Shown here: positions 44,102-52,183 of the stretch, one piece after another | How positions within the stretch are numbered: position 1 is the stretch's first letter | Layout: every line of letters begins with the position of its first letter | From: Microbacterium sp. MYb54 | Lineage (GTDB): Bacteria > Actinomycetota > Actinomycetes > Actinomycetales > Microbacteriaceae | Direction of reading: 5' to 3' | NCBI RefSeq assembly: GCF_002979515.1 | Contig: NZ_PCPA01000006.1 | Span: 153,641 to 217,640 of the forward strand | DNA: 64,000 bases | Notes under the pieces: generated by a model | Databases searched by the model: none | What the model was told of the DNA's origin: nothing | Seen by the model: the letters and a program-made list of their open reading frames with translations, nothing else | Program-made: the position numbers and the translations under genes

Positions 44102-44128
44102 CTATCGGCGGAGGGAACGCGCCCGTTA
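44102..44128 (-). promoter_or_regulatory. sigma-28-like promoter of fliC
   Basis: Minus-strand TAACGGGC-N11-GCCGATAG, 61 bases upstream of the fliC start and downstream of fliA. It predicts a leader of about 55 bases. Confidence 0.8.
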
Positions 44129-44150
44129 GCAGAGCGGGCGGTGATAGCGG

Positions 44151-44951
44151 TCAGGCGGGCGTCGATTCCCGGAAGACATCTGCGATCCGGGAGCTGCTCG
44201 CATCCGCGATCCGGGAGAAGTACGCATCGCGGGCTGCGGGGGAGACGCGCGTCGTGGTGACGGGGGCTGCGCCTTCCGCGAAGTATCGATCCAGAGCATC
44301 GCGCAGCAATCGGATCGCCTCCGAGCGCTGCTGCGACACCGCGGAGTGGGTCACGCCGAGCTCCTCGGCGATCTCCTTGACCGGTCGCTCGTCGAAGTAC
44401 ACCGCCTGCACGATCCGGCGCATGCGCTCGGGGAGTGCGCCGACGGCCTGCTCGAGCACCTCGCGCCGCTCGCCGACGAGCGCCGACTCCTCGGGAAGCG
44501 GGATCTCGGCCGCCACGTCGCGTGCGCCGGGATCTTCGAGTGTGGTCACGGTTCGCGCGGCATCCCCGAACGCCTCGAGGACGACCTCCTTCGTCACGCC
44601 CATCGCGGTGGCGACCTCGGTGGCTGTCGCCGTCCGGCCGAGTCCGGCGGTGAGGGTCTCGCGAACCGCCACCGTCTCCTTGATGCGCTTGCGGATGCCG
44701 CGGGAAGCCCAATCCATCGAGCGCATCTCATCGGCGAACGCACCGAGGATGCGGCGGCGTGCGTAGGCGCCGAACGGGACGCCCAGTGCGGGGTCGAAGG
44801 CATCGGCGGCCGTCACGAGCGCGAGCGCTCCGACGGCGGCGAGCTCGTCGCGGGGGATGTGGGTTGCACGGGCGTGGGTTTCGGCGGCGAGGTATCCGAC
44901 CAGGGGGAGGTTGCTCTCGACGAGCAGATTGCGCTCAGCGCGCGACGACAT
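44151..44951 (-). CDS. fliA: FliA/WhiG-type RNA polymerase sigma factor
   Basis: A 266-residue sigma-70 family factor of the FliA/SigD type. Region 2 is in NLPLVGYLAAETHARATHIP and FGAYARRRILGAFADEMRSMDWASR, region 3 in the TATEVATAMGVTKEVVLEAF stretch, and region 4 helix-turn-helix is PVKEIAEELGVTHSAVSQQRSEAIRLL. It would recognise the sigma-28-like motifs found at five places in the locus. ATG at 44951 begins MSSRAERN where homology starts; the ribosome site is weak. No anti-sigma FlgM is evident in the window. Confidence 0.93.
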   Translation of the reverse strand: MSSRAERNLLVESNLPLVGYLAAETHARATHIPRDELAAVGALALVTAADAFDPALGVPFGAYARRRILGAFADEMRSMDWASRGIRKRIKETVAVRETLTAGLGRTATATEVATAMGVTKEVVLEAFGDAARTVTTLEDPGARDVAAEIPLPEESALVGERREVLEQAVGALPERMRRIVQAVYFDERPVKEIAEELGVTHSAVSQQRSEAIRLLRDALDRYFAEGAAPVTTTRVSPAARDAYFSRIADASSSRIADVFRESTPA

Positions 44952-45070
44952 GGGGGATGATCCACCTCTCTGGATGCACTCCGGGAGTTCCAAGGAGATG
45001 AATAGATGCACATATCACATAGGTCGTAATTTGTACATGGGGAGAACTATCCATCGCCGTTCCACATAGT
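44952..45070. promoter_or_regulatory. AT-rich divergent region between fliA and flgN
   Basis: About 120 bases with conspicuously lower GC than the surroundings (for example ATAGATGCACATATCACATA near 45004-45023). It must contain the fliA promoter, but no -10/-35 pair is clear; several TATGTG/GATATG-like hexamers occur. The sigma-28-like site for flgN lies at its right edge. Confidence 0.45.
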
Positions 45071-45097
45071 AACGTTAGCCAAGCGCTGGCCGATAGT
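45071..45097 (+). promoter_or_regulatory. sigma-28-like promoter of flgN-flgK-flgL-fliW
   Basis: TAACGTTA-N11-GCCGATAG on the plus strand, 51 bases before the flgN start. It is the only one of the five sites facing this direction. Confidence 0.75.
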
Positions 45098-45147
45098 GAC
45101 CTTTGGCCGCGTTGTCAGGCGGGGCGATCACTGGGGAAAAGGGGATC

Positions 45148-45630
45148 ATGGGAGCCAACGAACTATCGATACAGCTGTGGCGCGAGCGCGAACTGCTCGA
45201 GATGCTGCTCTTCAAGCTCGACGAACAGCAGCTGCTTCTCGCAGCCGGACGATCCCAGTGGATACAGTTTGCCGCGCGTGAGATCGACCAGGTGCTCGAC
45301 CGGCTGCGTGGCGCGGGACTCGCCCGCACCGTCGAGGTCGCGACCGTCGCCGAGGAGTGGGGAGCTCCCGAGACGGCGACGATCCGCGAGCTGATCGAGC
45401 ACGCGCCGGAAGGCGCGTGGCAGGAGGTGTTCGCAGACCACATGCGCGCGCTCACGAGGCTCGCCGCCGAGGTCGAGCAGATGCGCGACGCCAACGCAGA
45501 GCAGCTCAGCGGAGTGCTCCGCGCCACCCAGGAGACGATCGCCGCGCTCGGACACGACACCGGCGAATACACGACCAAGGGCGACCGCGCCCGCGACGAC
45601 GCAGCGCGCATCATCGATACCGAGATGTGA
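45148..45630 (+). CDS. flgN: flagellar chaperone FlgN family protein
   Basis: Probable export chaperone for the hook-filament junction proteins FlgK and FlgL, encoded just downstream. The 160-residue protein is almost wholly helical (LSIQLWRERELLEMLLFKLD, QEVFADHMRALTRLAAEVEQ), as in FlgN; sequence conservation in the family is weak. ATG at 45148 has AAAAGGGG five bases upstream, so the longer frame is not used. Confidence 0.75.
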   Translation: MGANELSIQLWRERELLEMLLFKLDEQQLLLAAGRSQWIQFAAREIDQVLDRLRGAGLARTVEVATVAEEWGAPETATIRELIEHAPEGAWQEVFADHMRALTRLAAEVEQMRDANAEQLSGVLRATQETIAALGHDTGEYTTKGDRARDDAARIIDTEM

Positions 45631-45643
45631 CCGAGAGGGGATC

Positions 45644-47053
45644 ATGTCGACCTTCAGTGGATTGAACACGGCGGCCAGTGGGCTGGCAGCCGCTCGCCGC
45701 GGCATGGACGTGGTGGGGCAGAACATCGCCAACCAGAAGACCGAGGGATACACCCGCCAGCGCGTGATGACCTCAGCCGTCTCAGCCGTCGCGCAGACCG
45801 GCCGGTTCAGCGTCGGAGCCCTGCCGGGGCACGGCGTCTCGATCGACGGCGTGGCCCGCCTCGGTGACGCTCTGCTCGACGCCAGGGTCCGCGACGCACT
45901 CGGTGCGTCGGGCTACTGGTCCACGCGGGCGGTGGCCGCGACCACGATCGAGGCCTCACTTGCCGAGCCCACCGCGAACGGACTGGCCGCCAGGCTGTCG
46001 AAGTTCTGGTCCGGATGGCAGGACCTCGCGAACACTCCGGACTCGGGGGCCGCGGCATCCAGCATCCTGGAATCAGCCAAGGAGCTCGCCTCCCACATCG
46101 CCGGCGGGTACCGCAACGTCGCCACCCAGTGGAGCAACGCGCGTGACTCCGCCGATCGCACCGTCTCACAGGTGAATGCGACCGCCGACCAGATCGCCGT
46201 GCTCAACGGCGAGATCCGTGACGCCCTCGCGTCCGGCCGCTCGGCGAACGAGCTGATGGACCAGCGGAGTCTCCTCGCGCAGAACGTGGCCAGGATGTCC
46301 GGGGCCGCGGCGACGATCGAGAGCGACGGCACGATGACCGTCCGGCTCGGCGGCAATGCGCTGGTCGCCGGTTCCGATTCCCGCCACCTCGTGCTGACGG
46401 GGCCGGCCTCGATCGACTCCGGTCAGCGCTTCAGCCTCTCCTGGGCCTCCGCACCCGACCTTCCCGTCTCGATCGACGGCGGCGAGCTGGGTGCTTCACT
46501 CTCGGTCCTCGCCCCCGCAGCCGATGGCGGCATGCTCGCCGGTCTCGCGGCGACCTACGACAAGGTGGCGACGGCCCTGGCCGAGGCGATGAACACGCAG
46601 CACCGGGCGGGCGTCACCTCCACCGGCCAGGCCGGCGGCGACTTCTTCACCCTCCCCACCACCGGATCCGCAGCGCTCGGCTTGACGGTCGCTGTCGGAT
46701 CGGCCTCCGAGCTGGCGCTCGCAGCGCCCGGGTCGGGTGCGCTGGATGCGACGAACGCCGACTTGATCTCCCAGATCGGCCGTCGTGCCGGTTCTCCGGA
46801 TGCGCTGTGGTCGGATCAGGTCACCCGGTTCGGGGTCGCGACGGCCGCCGATGTGCAGCGCGCCAAGCTCTCGGACTCCGCCGCGGTCGCCGCGGTCGGG
46901 GCGCAGCAGTCGGTCGCCGCCGTCGACGGCGACGAGGAGACCATCAGCCTGCTCACCTACCAGACCGCCTATCAGGCCGCAGCCCGCGTGATGACCGCGG
47001 TGGATGAGGCGCTCGACGTGCTCATCAACCGCACGGGTCTCGTCGGACGCTGA
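45644..47053 (+). CDS. flgK: flagellar hook-associated protein FlgK
   Basis: First hook-filament junction protein. The 469-residue protein has the N-terminal rod-type motif (SGLAAARRGMDVVGQNIANQKTEGYTRQR), a central helical/beta region and the C-terminal EETISLLTYQTAYQAAARVMTAVDEALDVLI motif. It is 13 bases after flgN and preceded by GAGAGGGG. The length is slightly below that of enteric FlgK (about 547). Confidence 0.94.
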   Translation: MSTFSGLNTAASGLAAARRGMDVVGQNIANQKTEGYTRQRVMTSAVSAVAQTGRFSVGALPGHGVSIDGVARLGDALLDARVRDALGASGYWSTRAVAATTIEASLAEPTANGLAARLSKFWSGWQDLANTPDSGAAASSILESAKELASHIAGGYRNVATQWSNARDSADRTVSQVNATADQIAVLNGEIRDALASGRSANELMDQRSLLAQNVARMSGAAATIESDGTMTVRLGGNALVAGSDSRHLVLTGPASIDSGQRFSLSWASAPDLPVSIDGGELGASLSVLAPAADGGMLAGLAATYDKVATALAEAMNTQHRAGVTSTGQAGGDFFTLPTTGSAALGLTVAVGSASELALAAPGSGALDATNADLISQIGRRAGSPDALWSDQVTRFGVATAADVQRAKLSDSAAVAAVGAQQSVAAVDGDEETISLLTYQTAYQAAARVMTAVDEALDVLINRTGLVGR

Positions 47054-47066
47054 TCGAAGGAGCACC

Positions 47067-47948
47067 GTGATCTCTCGAGTGACGTCATCGTCCATGACGC
47101 AGACGGCGATGCGCCAGCTGCAGTCAAACCTCACCGAGCTGGCGCGTCTGCAGGAGCAGGCGACGTCTCAGCGTGCTTTCGCCACCCCTTCCGAGGATCC
47201 GGCGGCCGCGGCCACCGCCATGGCTCTGCATTCGGAGCAGCGCCGCATCGAGCAGTATGCGCGCAACATCGACGACGGACTGGCCTGGGTCACCGCGGCC
47301 GACAGCGCCATCACCGCGAGCACTGCTCTGCTGGGGAGGGTGCGCGACCTGACGGCTCAGGGCGCGAACGACGGCGCTCTCGACGCCACGGCAAAAGAGG
47401 CCCTGGCCGTCGAGCTCGAGGGCATCCGCAAAGAGCTGCTCTCCCAGGCCAACACCCGGCTGCTCGGCCGCTCGGTGTTCGCCGGGACCTCTGACACGGC
47501 CGCGTTCGCCGCGGACTACAGCCACAGCGGTGTGCCGGGGGCGGAAGTCTCCCGGCGGGTGTCCGACGCGGCATCGGTGCGTGTCGACACCGACGGCGCC
47601 GCCGTCTACGGCACCGGAGATGATTCGGTGTTCGCCCTCGTCGACAAGATCGTAGCCGACCTTCGCTCCGGCACGAACGTCGGTCCCCGGCTGGCAGAGA
47701 TCGACAGCCGTCGAACTGCCATGCTGGGAGTGCAGGGTTCGGTCGGCACCCGGCAATCTCAGATCGAACGCGCCAAGGAGGCGGCAGTGCAGAATTCCGT
47801 GTCCCTCGAATCCCGCAGAGTCGCGGTCGAGGACGTCGATTCGATCGAGGTGCTCGTGCGCCTGCAGGCGCAGGAGCTCGTGTACCGCTCGGCGCTCGCC
47901 GTGAACGCGCGCGTCCTCCAGCCCTCGCTCATGGACTTCCTGCGATGA
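47067..47948 (+). CDS. flgL: flagellar hook-associated protein FlgL
   Basis: Second junction protein, flagellin-like. The 293-residue protein has an N-terminal domain with QLQSNLTELARLQEQATSQRAFATPSEDP and a C-terminal flagellin-like helix (DSIEVLVRLQAQELVYRSAL). The GTG at 47067 has AAGGAG five bases upstream. It overlaps fliW by four bases. Confidence 0.93.
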   Translation: MISRVTSSSMTQTAMRQLQSNLTELARLQEQATSQRAFATPSEDPAAAATAMALHSEQRRIEQYARNIDDGLAWVTAADSAITASTALLGRVRDLTAQGANDGALDATAKEALAVELEGIRKELLSQANTRLLGRSVFAGTSDTAAFAADYSHSGVPGAEVSRRVSDAASVRVDTDGAAVYGTGDDSVFALVDKIVADLRSGTNVGPRLAEIDSRRTAMLGVQGSVGTRQSQIERAKEAAVQNSVSLESRRVAVEDVDSIEVLVRLQAQELVYRSALAVNARVLQPSLMDFLR

Positions 47949-48316
47949 CCGTCGCGCTGACCTTCCTCGCGCCGCCGCCCGGCTTCGCGCCGCATGTCGA
48001 CTTCGCCCTCGCGCCGATCGACGGTGCGGACGGCCTGTTCGCGATGCGGGCTGTCGACGACGCCGACCTGCGCCTGTACCTCATCGACCCGAGTTCGGTG
48101 CTGAGCGAGTACGCGCCGATCCTCACCGACGAGCAGGCCGGCGGATTGGCGCTCGGATCGGCCGAAGACGCGCTGATCCTCGTGGTCGCCCACCCCGCAG
48201 CCGATGGTGTGAGCGTGAACCTGCTGGCTCCCGTGATCGTCAACCGCACGACGGGAGCCGCCTCGCAGGTGATCCTCGAGGACCAGGACTACCCCCTGCG
48301 CGCTCCGCTCGGCTGA
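47945..48316 (+). CDS. fliW: flagellar assembly factor FliW
   Basis: Antagonist of CsrA: in Bacillus and Campylobacter it binds either flagellin or CsrA, so free flagellin releases CsrA to repress flagellin translation. The 123-residue protein has the FliW fold features (TFLAPPPGFAPHVDFALAP, DAADLRLYLIDP-type strand, VNLLAPVIVNRTTGAASQVIL). It is coupled to flgL. Together with csrA (13.7 kb) and the fliC leader it completes a predicted three-part feedback loop. Confidence 0.92.
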   Translation: MTVALTFLAPPPGFAPHVDFALAPIDGADGLFAMRAVDDADLRLYLIDPSSVLSEYAPILTDEQAGGLALGSAEDALILVVAHPAADGVSVNLLAPVIVNRTTGAASQVILEDQDYPLRAPLG

Positions 48317-48363
48317 TACGCGGCCCGGGCCGGCGCTGACCGCTTTCCCAGCGTGACGACGGC

Positions 48364-48369
48364 TAATCT
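48364..48369 (+). promoter_or_regulatory. -10 box of leaderless tsaB
   Basis: TAATCT lies six bases before the GTG at 48376. It shows that tsaB starts its own transcript after the flagellar operon. Confidence 0.5.
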
Positions 48370-48375
48370 GGAGTC

Positions 48376-48993
48376 GTGATCCTTGCCGTCGACACTTCTC
48401 TGGGCACGGCTGTCGCCCTCATCGATGCCGACGGGGCACGACGGGCCGAAGTCGGCGCCGCCGACCCCCTCGGCCACGCCGAGGTGATCGGCGACCTGCT
48501 CGTCGATGCGCTCCAGGAGGCGGGTGACGGCGACGTCACACATGTCGTCGCAGGCATGGGCCCCGGTCCCTTCACCGGGCTGCGGATCGGCATCGCCACG
48601 GCACGCGCCTTCGCGCTCGGACGCGGGCTCCCGGTCATCCCCGTCCCCAGCCACTTCGCGGCAGCACTCACGATGCTCGAGACCGAGACGACGCCGTTCG
48701 CGATCGTCACCGACGCGCGCCGCCGTGAAGTCGCGATCACGGTCTTCGACGGTGTCGATGCGGACGGGATCCCGGTTGTCGTCGCCGAGACCGTCCTGGT
48801 GCGGGCTGTGGATGCCGACGCGCATCTCGACGGCATCCGCCGCATCGACGTGACGACGCTGTCCGCATCGGACCTGGCGCGGGTGGGAGCACGGGCGCTC
48901 GCTGCGGGCCGCACGCTCACGGGCGATGAACCCCTCTACATGCGCCACCCCGATGTGACCCTTCCCGGTGCGCCGAAGAAGGTGGGGACATGA
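48376..48993 (+). CDS. tsaB: tRNA threonylcarbamoyladenosine biosynthesis protein TsaB
   Basis: Non-catalytic ASKHA-fold partner of TsaD in t6A synthesis. The 205-residue protein has ILAVDTSLGTAVALID at the N-terminus and the GMGPGPFTGLRIGIATARAFA signature. GTG start, likely leaderless. It begins a tightly overlapping tsaB-rimI-tsaD operon whose usual upstream member tsaE lies 38 kb away. Confidence 0.94.
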   Translation: MILAVDTSLGTAVALIDADGARRAEVGAADPLGHAEVIGDLLVDALQEAGDGDVTHVVAGMGPGPFTGLRIGIATARAFALGRGLPVIPVPSHFAAALTMLETETTPFAIVTDARRREVAITVFDGVDADGIPVVVAETVLVRAVDADAHLDGIRRIDVTTLSASDLARVGARALAAGRTLTGDEPLYMRHPDVTLPGAPKKVGT

Positions 48994-49478
48994 CTCTCCG
49001 CGACGCGACGCCCGAAGACCTCGACGCGATCATGGCCATCGAGACGCGGTCGTTCCCCACGGATGCCTGGAGCTCCGAGACCATGTCGGCCGAGTTGCAG
49101 AGCCCGCACGGCCGATATCTCGTGGACGAGCACGACGGCGTCGTGATCGGATACGGCGGGGTGCGCACCCTTCGCGGCAGCGCCGATGCCGACATCCAGA
49201 CCATCGCCCTCCTCGCCGAGCACCGGGGGCAGGGGAGGGGCAGGGCACTTCTTCGCGCGTTACTCTCGGCGGCCGTGGAGCGTGGCGCGCGTGAGGTGTT
49301 CCTCGAGGTCCGAGCCGACAATCCCTCCGCCGAGGGGCTCTACCTCGCCGAGGGGTTCGAGGAGCTCGCGCGTCGTCCGCACTACTATCAGCCGGACGAC
49401 GTCGATGCGATCGTGATGCGCCTGGAGCTGCGCCGTCACCCGGCATCCGCCACAACCGCCGAGGAGACGACCGCATGA
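48990..49478 (+). CDS. rimI: ribosomal protein S18-alanine N-acetyltransferase (RimI-type)
   Basis: GNAT acetyltransferase. The 162-residue protein has the acetyl-CoA loop [15 protein letters not shown], the [20 protein letters not shown] motif and [19 protein letters not shown] near the end, as in RimI. It overlaps tsaB and tsaD by four bases each, the standard t6A operon arrangement. The substrate S18 is inferred from the family. Confidence 0.9.
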   Translation: MTLRDATPEDLDAIMAIETRSFPTDAWSSETMSAELQSPHGRYLVDEHDGVVIGYGGVRTLRGSADADIQTIALLAEHRGQGRGRALLRALLSAAVERGAREVFLEVRADNPSAEGLYLAEGFEELARRPHYYQPDDVDAIVMRLELRRHPASATTAEETTA

Positions 49479-50542
49479 GCGAACCACTGGTCCTCGGTAT
49501 CGAGACGAGTTGCGACGAGACGGGCATCGGCATCGTCCGCGGACGCACCCTGCTCTCGAACACCATCGCGTCGAGCATGGACGAGCACGCCAGGTACGGC
49601 GGGGTCGTGCCGGAGGTCGCCGCACGCGCGCATCTCGAGGCGCTGCAACCCTCGATCGACGCCGCGCTCGCCGAGGCCGGTGTGCGCCTCGGCGACCTCG
49701 ATGCGGTCGCCGTCACGAGTGGTCCAGGACTCGCGGGCGCTCTGATGGTCGGAGTCGGAGCGGCGAAGGGACTGGCCGTCTCGATCGACAAGCCGCTCTA
49801 CGCGGTGAATCACCTCGTCGGGCACATCGCTGCCGACATCCTCACCGCCGACTCCGCTCCTCTCGAATACCCGACCATCGCGCTGCTCGTGTCGGGCGGG
49901 CACACCTCGCTGCTGCACGTGCGCGATCTCACCACCGACGTCGAGCTGCTGGGCGAGACGATGGACGATGCGGCGGGAGAGGCCTTCGACAAGGTCGCCC
50001 GCCTCCTGTCGCTGCCGTATCCGGGTGGTCCGGAGATCGACCGTGCGGCTCTTGACGGCGACCCGAACGCGATCCGGTTCCCGCGGGGACTCTCCCGCGC
50101 GTCAGACCTGGCGAAGCACCGCTACGACTTCTCGTTCTCCGGGTTGAAGACGGCTGTCGCCCGCTGGGTCGAGCGGTGCGAGGCCGACGGCATCGATGTC
50201 CCGGTCGCCGATGTCGCCGCGAGCTTCCGTGAGGCCGTCGTCGACGTGCTCGTCACGAAGGCGCTCGCCGCCTGCGCCGACCTCGGTGTCCCGCGACTGC
50301 TGCTGGGCGGAGGAGTGATCGCGAACCGGCGTCTGCGCGAGGTCGCTCTCGAACGAGCCGAAGCAGCGGGTGTCACGGTGCGCATCCCGCCGTTGTCGCT
50401 GTGCACCGACAACGGCGCGATGATCGCGGCACTCGCATCTGAGTTGATCTCGTCGGGCCGCCGTCCATCGACGCTGGCGTTCGGTGCGGACTCGACCCTC
50501 CCGGTGACCGAGATCCAGATCGCCGAGGCGGTGCCGGCATGA
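49475..50542 (+). CDS. tsaD: tRNA N6-adenosine threonylcarbamoyltransferase TsaD
   Basis: Transfers the threonylcarbamoyl group to A37 of tRNA, with TsaB and TsaE. The 355-residue protein has [12 protein letters not shown], the metal-binding HLVGHIAAD (two His), [10 protein letters not shown] and [16 protein letters not shown]. It is the third gene of the tsaB-rimI-tsaD run and overlaps the next gene by four bases. Confidence 0.96.
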   Translation: MSEPLVLGIETSCDETGIGIVRGRTLLSNTIASSMDEHARYGGVVPEVAARAHLEALQPSIDAALAEAGVRLGDLDAVAVTSGPGLAGALMVGVGAAKGLAVSIDKPLYAVNHLVGHIAADILTADSAPLEYPTIALLVSGGHTSLLHVRDLTTDVELLGETMDDAAGEAFDKVARLLSLPYPGGPEIDRAALDGDPNAIRFPRGLSRASDLAKHRYDFSFSGLKTAVARWVERCEADGIDVPVADVAASFREAVVDVLVTKALAACADLGVPRLLLGGGVIANRRLREVALERAEAAGVTVRIPPLSLCTDNGAMIAALASELISSGRRPSTLAFGADSTLPVTEIQIAEAVPA

Positions 50543-51024
50543 GCGACGCCCCAGGTTTCGCCGACGCGAAGGACTCGACGACGCCGTCGGCGCGCATCGA
50601 ACGCCCCAGCGACGAGGTCGAGCACCCGGCAGGGTCGGCGCGACTCCCGGGCGCCCGCCGCGACGGCTACACCAGGCTGCCGACCGGCCCCGTCGGCATC
50701 GAACCGGTGGTGGCGAGCGGGCCCGACATCGATGCTCCGGATGAGACCGAGTGGGAGCCGTCGACGGGAGCCGCCCAGATCGATGACACCAGGCTCGCAC
50801 CGTGGGCCCTGCTCGCCGCGATCGTGGCACTCGGAGCTTCGTTCTTCGTCGGCTGGGGGATCCCGGTCGCCGTCGTCGCGGTCATCGCCGCGATCATGTC
50901 GCTGCGTCGCCCCGTTGAGAGCCGGGCGATCGCGCGCTGGGCCCTCGTGCTCGGGCTCTGCGCCACCGTGTACAGCCTGGGGTGGCTGGTCTGGGCAGGC
51001 ATGCAGTTCGAGAGGCTCGGCTGA
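50539..51024 (+). CDS. DUF4190-like two-helix membrane protein
   Basis: A 161-residue protein. The first 90 residues are polar and disordered-looking; two hydrophobic segments follow ([18 protein letters not shown] and [19 protein letters not shown]), separated by a short RRPVESRAI loop. This tail resembles DUF4190 membrane proteins. No function is known. It is coupled to tsaD by a four-base overlap and followed by the tandem paralogue pair. Confidence 0.65.
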   Translation: MSDAPGFADAKDSTTPSARIERPSDEVEHPAGSARLPGARRDGYTRLPTGPVGIEPVVASGPDIDAPDETEWEPSTGAAQIDDTRLAPWALLAAIVALGASFFVGWGIPVAVVAVIAAIMSLRRPVESRAIARWALVLGLCATVYSLGWLVWAGMQFERLG

Positions 51025-51028
51025 CGCG

Positions 51029-52183
51029 ATGCTGGGTGCCGACGAGGTCGAGGAACTGCGCTCCCTGCAGGCGCGGGCCTACGGCCGGGACGCGGCGCTC
51101 ACCGAGGCAGAAGCACTCAGGCTGGACGACCTCGAGGGGCGTCGGTTCGTGCCTGCCGCTGCGTCCGTCGACACGACGACACCGCTCGACTCGGCGACAC
51201 CGCTCGATGTCGCGTCGTCGCCGGCCACGGCACGGCTGCCCGGCGAAGGGGCCGGCGAACTCCGCGGCGTTGAGGCAGAGCATCGGCAGGACGATGCTGC
51301 TGAGTCGTTCGCCGCCGCGGATGCCGGTTCGTCGACAGCCGGGGGAGACACACGCGATCCCGTGGAGACCGTACGCTCTCTGCTGCGCGCGCACTGGCGC
51401 CCGGCCGTGCTCGTAGCCGCGGCGTTGGTGGTGGTCGGTGCAGGGGTCGGATGGATGCTCTTCGGCAGGTCTGGTCCTGCTCCGGTCGCTCTGTCCGCAC
51501 AGCAGCAGGAGTGGCAGGGCGCTCTGCTCGCCGGAGACCTCTACGACCAGGGATCCGTGCGCGCCCTCGCGGTCGAGCAGGGAGCGGTGATCTGGACGGC
51601 GACCAAAGACGACGGCGAGAGGACGTGCCTGCTCGTGGCGAAATCCGCGTCGGCGCTGCCCAACTGCGAGCTCACCGAGACGGTCGAGAAGACGGGTCTG
51701 TTCGGAGCAGTCACTCTGGAATCGAGCGACGAGGTCAGACGTGAGCTCAACGTGCAGATGATGTTCACCGCATCCGGCGAACCTGCCGTCGCCGCCCGCA
51801 CGGAAGAATACGGCCCCGGCACCACCAATGGTGTGATGTATGCGAACGCCGAAGAGGCGGAGAAGGCGAAGCGGATCGCGGCGCAGGGGTTCGAGATCAA
51901 CTCGCTCTGGGTCATCGGCTACGACGGTGAGGTGCCTGTGTGGACGGGGATGGAGGTCAAGGGCTTCCAGACCTGCCTCATCTACGACGGCTCCGATGAG
52001 CAGTTCCCGCGGGTCTGCGCCGACGCGCTCACGATGCAGGAGCAGAGCGCCACGCTGGTGCTGAACGTGGTCGACGACGAGAGCGGCGACGTCACCCGCC
52101 TCGAGCTTCCGACCGCGAGCAACGGGAGCTCGTCTCTGATGGTCACGCGTGTGGGAGGTGCCGACGATGCTGCCAGAGAGTGA
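51029..52183 (+). CDS. membrane-anchored protein of unknown function (paralogue 1)
   Basis: A 384-residue protein with a charged N-terminal helix (ADEVEELRSLQARAYGRDAAL), a low-complexity acidic linker, one membrane helix near residue 130-150 (AVLVAAALVVVGAGVGWMLF) and an outer domain of about 230 residues. That domain has cysteines in RTCLLV, NCEL, TCLIY and VCADA, likely forming disulfides. The next gene is a paralogue with the same layout. The domain is not recognised. ATG at 51029 is four bases after the preceding stop. A sensor or anti-sigma-like role is possible but not shown. Confidence 0.7.
   Translation: MLGADEVEELRSLQARAYGRDAALTEAEALRLDDLEGRRFVPAAASVDTTTPLDSATPLDVASSPATARLPGEGAGELRGVEAEHRQDDAAESFAAADAGSSTAGGDTRDPVETVRSLLRAHWRPAVLVAAALVVVGAGVGWMLFGRSGPAPVALSAQQQEWQGALLAGDLYDQGSVRALAVEQGAVIWTATKDDGERTCLLVAKSASALPNCELTETVEKTGLFGAVTLESSDEVRRELNVQMMFTASGEPAVAARTEEYGPGTTNGVMYANAEEAEKAKRIAAQGFEINSLWVIGYDGEVPVWTGMEVKGFQTCLIYDGSDEQFPRVCADALTMQEQSATLVLNVVDDESGDVTRLELPTASNGSSSLMVTRVGGADDAARE

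Noticed and set aside
13687..48316. A mobile element or prophage carrying the flagellar genes
   Set aside because: No integrase, transposase, attachment repeat or phage gene is visible anywhere in the locus; insertion is suggested only by broken synteny.
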